From: Planctomycetaceae bacterium
Lineage (GTDB): Bacteria; Planctomycetota; Planctomycetia; Pirellulales; Pirellulaceae
Reading direction: 5' to 3'
DNA length: 64,000 nucleotides
Assembly: GCA_027487485.1 (NCBI GenBank)
Contig: JAIYDN010000107.1
Span: 92,550 to 156,549 of the forward strand
Each line of letters opens with the position of its first letter. The stretch's first letter is position 1. The notes below the pieces were generated by a model. That model did not search any database. It worked only from the letters and a program-made list of their open reading frames with translations, and was not told the origin of the DNA. Shown here piece after piece: positions 62,047 through 64,000 of this stretch. The position numbers and the translations under genes were made by a program.

Positions 62047-63201
62047 ATGAAAAAATTGGCTTTGTTGGTTTGCACATTATTGTTGCCTGCCTCGATTGTT
62101 ACCGCACAGGAGATCACCTACAGCGAGATTGAAGCAGGTCTGGAATACACTCACATCCTAAAGGCTGAGGGGCCGCAGTCTATTCACGTGTTGAAAGTCA
62201 AGTTAGATCGTCCCGGTTGGAAATGGACGACAGGCCTGGGAGACGGTCGAATTTACGGATTGGCCACCACCCAAGCAATTGCTAATGCGTCTGCATCGAC
62301 ACTTCAGGGTCGTCTCCTTGCGGCCATCAACGGTGACTTTTTTGCAATTGCCCGGGGCAACTATCAAGGAGATCCGTCTGGCTTACAAATCATGGAGGGG
62401 GAAATTCTTAGTGCTCCGACAAATCGAGGTTGCGTTTGGTTTAATGAAGAAGGGAATCCCAACCTAGGATTGGTCGAATCAAAGCTTCGAGTCACATGGC
62501 CGGATGGCTCTAGCGAGACGCAGATCGGCTTGAACGAACGCCGAGGCGATAACCAAGCAGTCCTTTACACCCCAAGGATGGCCAATAATCCAAAGGATGT
62601 AACAAAATACGAGTACAGCACGCGCACAACCGATGGCCGAGAGCTTCTGCTCGAACCAATCGACGAAAGCGTCTGGCAACCCTTTCAAATCGGAAAAACA
62701 TACAAGGCAAAAGTAGCCTTCGTCCGTGAAGGAGGCAATTCGCCGATATCCAAGAATTCAGTGATCCTTTCCATTGGCCCGAAATTGCTTTCCAGCGCGC
62801 CCGCCGTTAAGGTCGGCGAAATACTGGAAGTTAAGCTGGAGACTGAACCGGATCTAAGTGGATCTGCCAACGCCATCGGTGGAGGCGAACTGCTGTTGGT
62901 CAACGGTGAGATTGCCACGGACGGCAAATCGAAAGACCGCCATCCGCGATCGATTATCGGTTGGAACACAGAGTTCCTTTTTCTGATCGTTGTCGATGGT
63001 AGGGCACCGCAGGTCGCCATCGGAATGACATATTCGGAATTAGCTAAACTTGCCCAAGATCTCGGCTGTACGGAAGCCTTGAATCTAGATGGCGGTGGTT
63101 CTAGTACGCTGTGGGCAAATGGAAGAGTTCTCAATACGCCTTCGGATCAGACGCAACGACTGGTTGCGAATGCGTTAGTGTTAGTTGAGGTCGAAAAGTG
63201 A
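62047..63201 (+). CDS. Secreted phosphodiester glycosidase (NAGPA-like)
   Basis: 384 residues. Signal peptide MKKLALLVCTLLLPASIVTA. The NAGPA (PF09992-type) domain has AAINGDFFAIARGNYQGDP at about 95 and the final GCTEALNLDGGGSSTLWANG at about 340, with VVDGRAPQVAIGMTYSELA between. The two halves are separated by an inserted beta domain (about 150-280). The family removes GlcNAc from phosphodiester-linked groups, or degrades surface glycans; substrate here unknown. It follows the lipoprotein by about 90 bp. Confidence 0.9.
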   Translation: MKKLALLVCTLLLPASIVTAQEITYSEIEAGLEYTHILKAEGPQSIHVLKVKLDRPGWKWTTGLGDGRIYGLATTQAIANASASTLQGRLLAAINGDFFAIARGNYQGDPSGLQIMEGEILSAPTNRGCVWFNEEGNPNLGLVESKLRVTWPDGSSETQIGLNERRGDNQAVLYTPRMANNPKDVTKYEYSTRTTDGRELLLEPIDESVWQPFQIGKTYKAKVAFVREGGNSPISKNSVILSIGPKLLSSAPAVKVGEILEVKLETEPDLSGSANAIGGGELLLVNGEIATDGKSKDRHPRSIIGWNTEFLFLIVVDGRAPQVAIGMTYSELAKLAQDLGCTEALNLDGGGSSTLWANGRVLNTPSDQTQRLVANALVLVEVEK

Positions 63202-63599
63202 AAGAAGATTCGGATAGGTCCTTGTGCCATCCAATGCTCGGTTCTCGGTAAAACGTTATGGTGCGAGCCCAGTTCAACATCCTAGGAACCAGTCGAGTTG
63301 CGTTGAATACGTCGAGAAGTTGAATGTGGCTGAAATCGAATTCGACGCCCAAATGGTTGATTGAAATCGATGTTGGCATCACTTCGGGATGCCTATCTTG
63401 CAAGAGCCACCGGTCCGAAGGTGTCGCATTTAGTTTGGTCTACTATCGTGGCAACTTGCCCGCGATCTCGCGACGGGAGGGCTTACCCCGAAGTGTCGCT
63501 GGTCAGCGTTTCATTCTGAAGGCGGAGGGCGGCACATCGGCCAGTCTGCCATGAATCCCTGTGTCGCCCTCCGGGATTAGCAAATCGTTGCGCCTGTGT
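63202..63599. other. Intergenic stretch before the right-edge repeats
   Basis: About 400 bp without a convincing gene; it contains GCCCTCCGGGA/GGAGGGCGGC stretches that resemble the following repeat units. Confidence 0.5.
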
Positions 63600-63619
63600 C
63601 CGGCGGCTCACGCCGCCGG
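63600..63619. repeat. GC hairpin CCGGCGGC-TCAC-GCCGCCGG
   Basis: A perfect 8-bp stem with a 4-nt loop. GC-rich hairpins of this kind are common intergenic elements in planctomycetes; as no T-run follows it is probably a repeat rather than a terminator. Confidence 0.6.
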
Positions 63620-63626
63620 CAGGGAA

Positions 63627-63706
63627 ATGCCGCCCTCCGGTCTAACATGCCGCCTTCCGGGCTAGAATGCCGGTATCTGGGTTAAGATGTTGCTATCTTG
63701 GGCAGG
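63627..63706. repeat. 20-bp tandem repeat, four degenerate units
   Basis: Units at 63627, 63647, 63667 and 63687 with exact 20-bp spacing: ATGCCGCCCTCCGGTCTAAC, ATGCCGCCTTCCGGGCTAGA, ATGCCGGTATCTGGGTTAAG and ATGTTGCTATCTTGGGCAGG. Divergence increases to the right. Confidence 0.75.
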
Positions 63707-63735
63707 GCGGAGACGCAGATACGAAATGGAGTGCT

Positions 63736-63933
63736 CGTACTCAGCACCCGCGGTACTCGTACTCGACTAATGTCTTTCGATTACGAGTATGTGTACCATT
63801 TCATTGAGTACGACTGAAAGCCAATTTGCGCAGCTTATAAACAACCGAGTTACGGCTCATAGAGGCTCGTTCGCCAGGCGTTGTTTGGAGGGATTTTTGG
63901 GTACAGGACGGGATCTGTGGCCAGCTCCACTAC
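63736..63933. repeat. 197-bp dispersed repeat, copy 2
   Basis: Same order and length as 59255-59451: CGTACTCAGCACC, TTACGAGTATGTGTACCATT, CGGCTCATAGAGGC, CGTTCGCCAGGCGTT and CGGGATCTGTGGCCAGCTCC. Confidence 0.82.
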
Positions 63934-64000
63934 GGGTTGCCGGTCGGGATCTGTGGCCAGATCCACTACGGGTTGCTGGTCGGGATCTGTGGCCAGATCC
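63910..64000. repeat. 36-bp tandem repeat, continues beyond window
   Basis: GGGATCTGTGGCCAG starts at 63910, 63946 and 63982, period 36; between are TCCACTACGGGTTGC and GGTC. The core GGATCTG-TGGC-CAGATCC forms a 7-bp hairpin and is the reverse complement of the units at 4999-5045. The array is cut by the window end. Confidence 0.88.

Noticed and set aside
63131..63554. Frames on both strands after the NAGPA-like gene
   Set aside because: They overlap the end of that gene or run into repeat sequence and show no protein character.

Overview
The window looks like a chromosomal piece of a Planctomycetota bacterium, most likely a Pirellulaceae-type organism (Rhodopirellula/Blastopirellula relatives). 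The pointers are a DUF1559 pseudopilin-like protein followed by a small lipoprotein, a secreted metalloprotease with an N-terminal LEPR-XLL-like signal plus dockerin repeats, a kinase/RDD membrane protein, PQQ/TPR giant proteins, many planctomycete-type secreted proteins of unknown role, weak or absent Shine-Dalgarno sites, frequent GTG/TTG starts, and numerous short intergenic repeat families. No rRNA, tRNA, CRISPR array, prophage or complete IS was found.

Layout. 0-4.8 kb: two tandem trans-sulfuration PLP enzymes, a small membrane protein, an esterase/SMP-30 fusion, rpsT and an orphan gene. 4.8-7.9 kb: a repeat array abutting a minus-strand set (secreted Pro-rich protein, EamA transporter, GT4 glycosyltransferase). 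7.9-11.4 kb: a repeat-rich accessory stretch with a two-gene nucleotidyltransferase module and an FG-GAP protein, framed by two 76-bp palindromic elements. 11.4-20.8 kb: small membrane/glycine-zipper proteins, a PfpI-like protein, an RlaP-like nucleotidyltransferase, an HtrA protease, a YpfJ-type metalloprotease, unknown planctomycete proteins and a RidA protein. 20.9-27 kb: minus-strand MoxR-DUF58-membrane cluster and an ATP-grasp/secreted-protein pair, both with 4-bp overlaps. 27-33 kb: dockerin metalloprotease, CPBP protease, and a thiO-like/TPR/tsaB operon. 33-34.5 kb: a small Tad-pilus cluster (prepilin peptidase, an unlisted 36-residue membrane microprotein, two Flp pilins). 34.8-48 kb: PQQ/TPR giant plus UbiB kinase, BRCT exonuclease plus PduO, Nudix, a large unknown secreted protein, an oxidoreductase, rpmJ and msrA. 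48-59 kb: kinase-RDD-pseudokinase protein, HEAT and SH3 proteins, a methyltransferase, an SDR and a Tat-type phosphoesterase. 59-64 kb: a decayed O-methyltransferase, DUF1559/lipoprotein/phosphodiester-glycosidase genes and several repeat families.

No single large unknown defence or secretion system stands out. The best leads are the palindrome-framed nucleotidyltransferase module, the kinase/pseudokinase double-RDD protein, the two Flp pilins with identical mature parts plus a microprotein between them and their peptidase, and the dispersed repeat families, several of which recur with conserved length. All calls come from reading the sequence; no database search was run.
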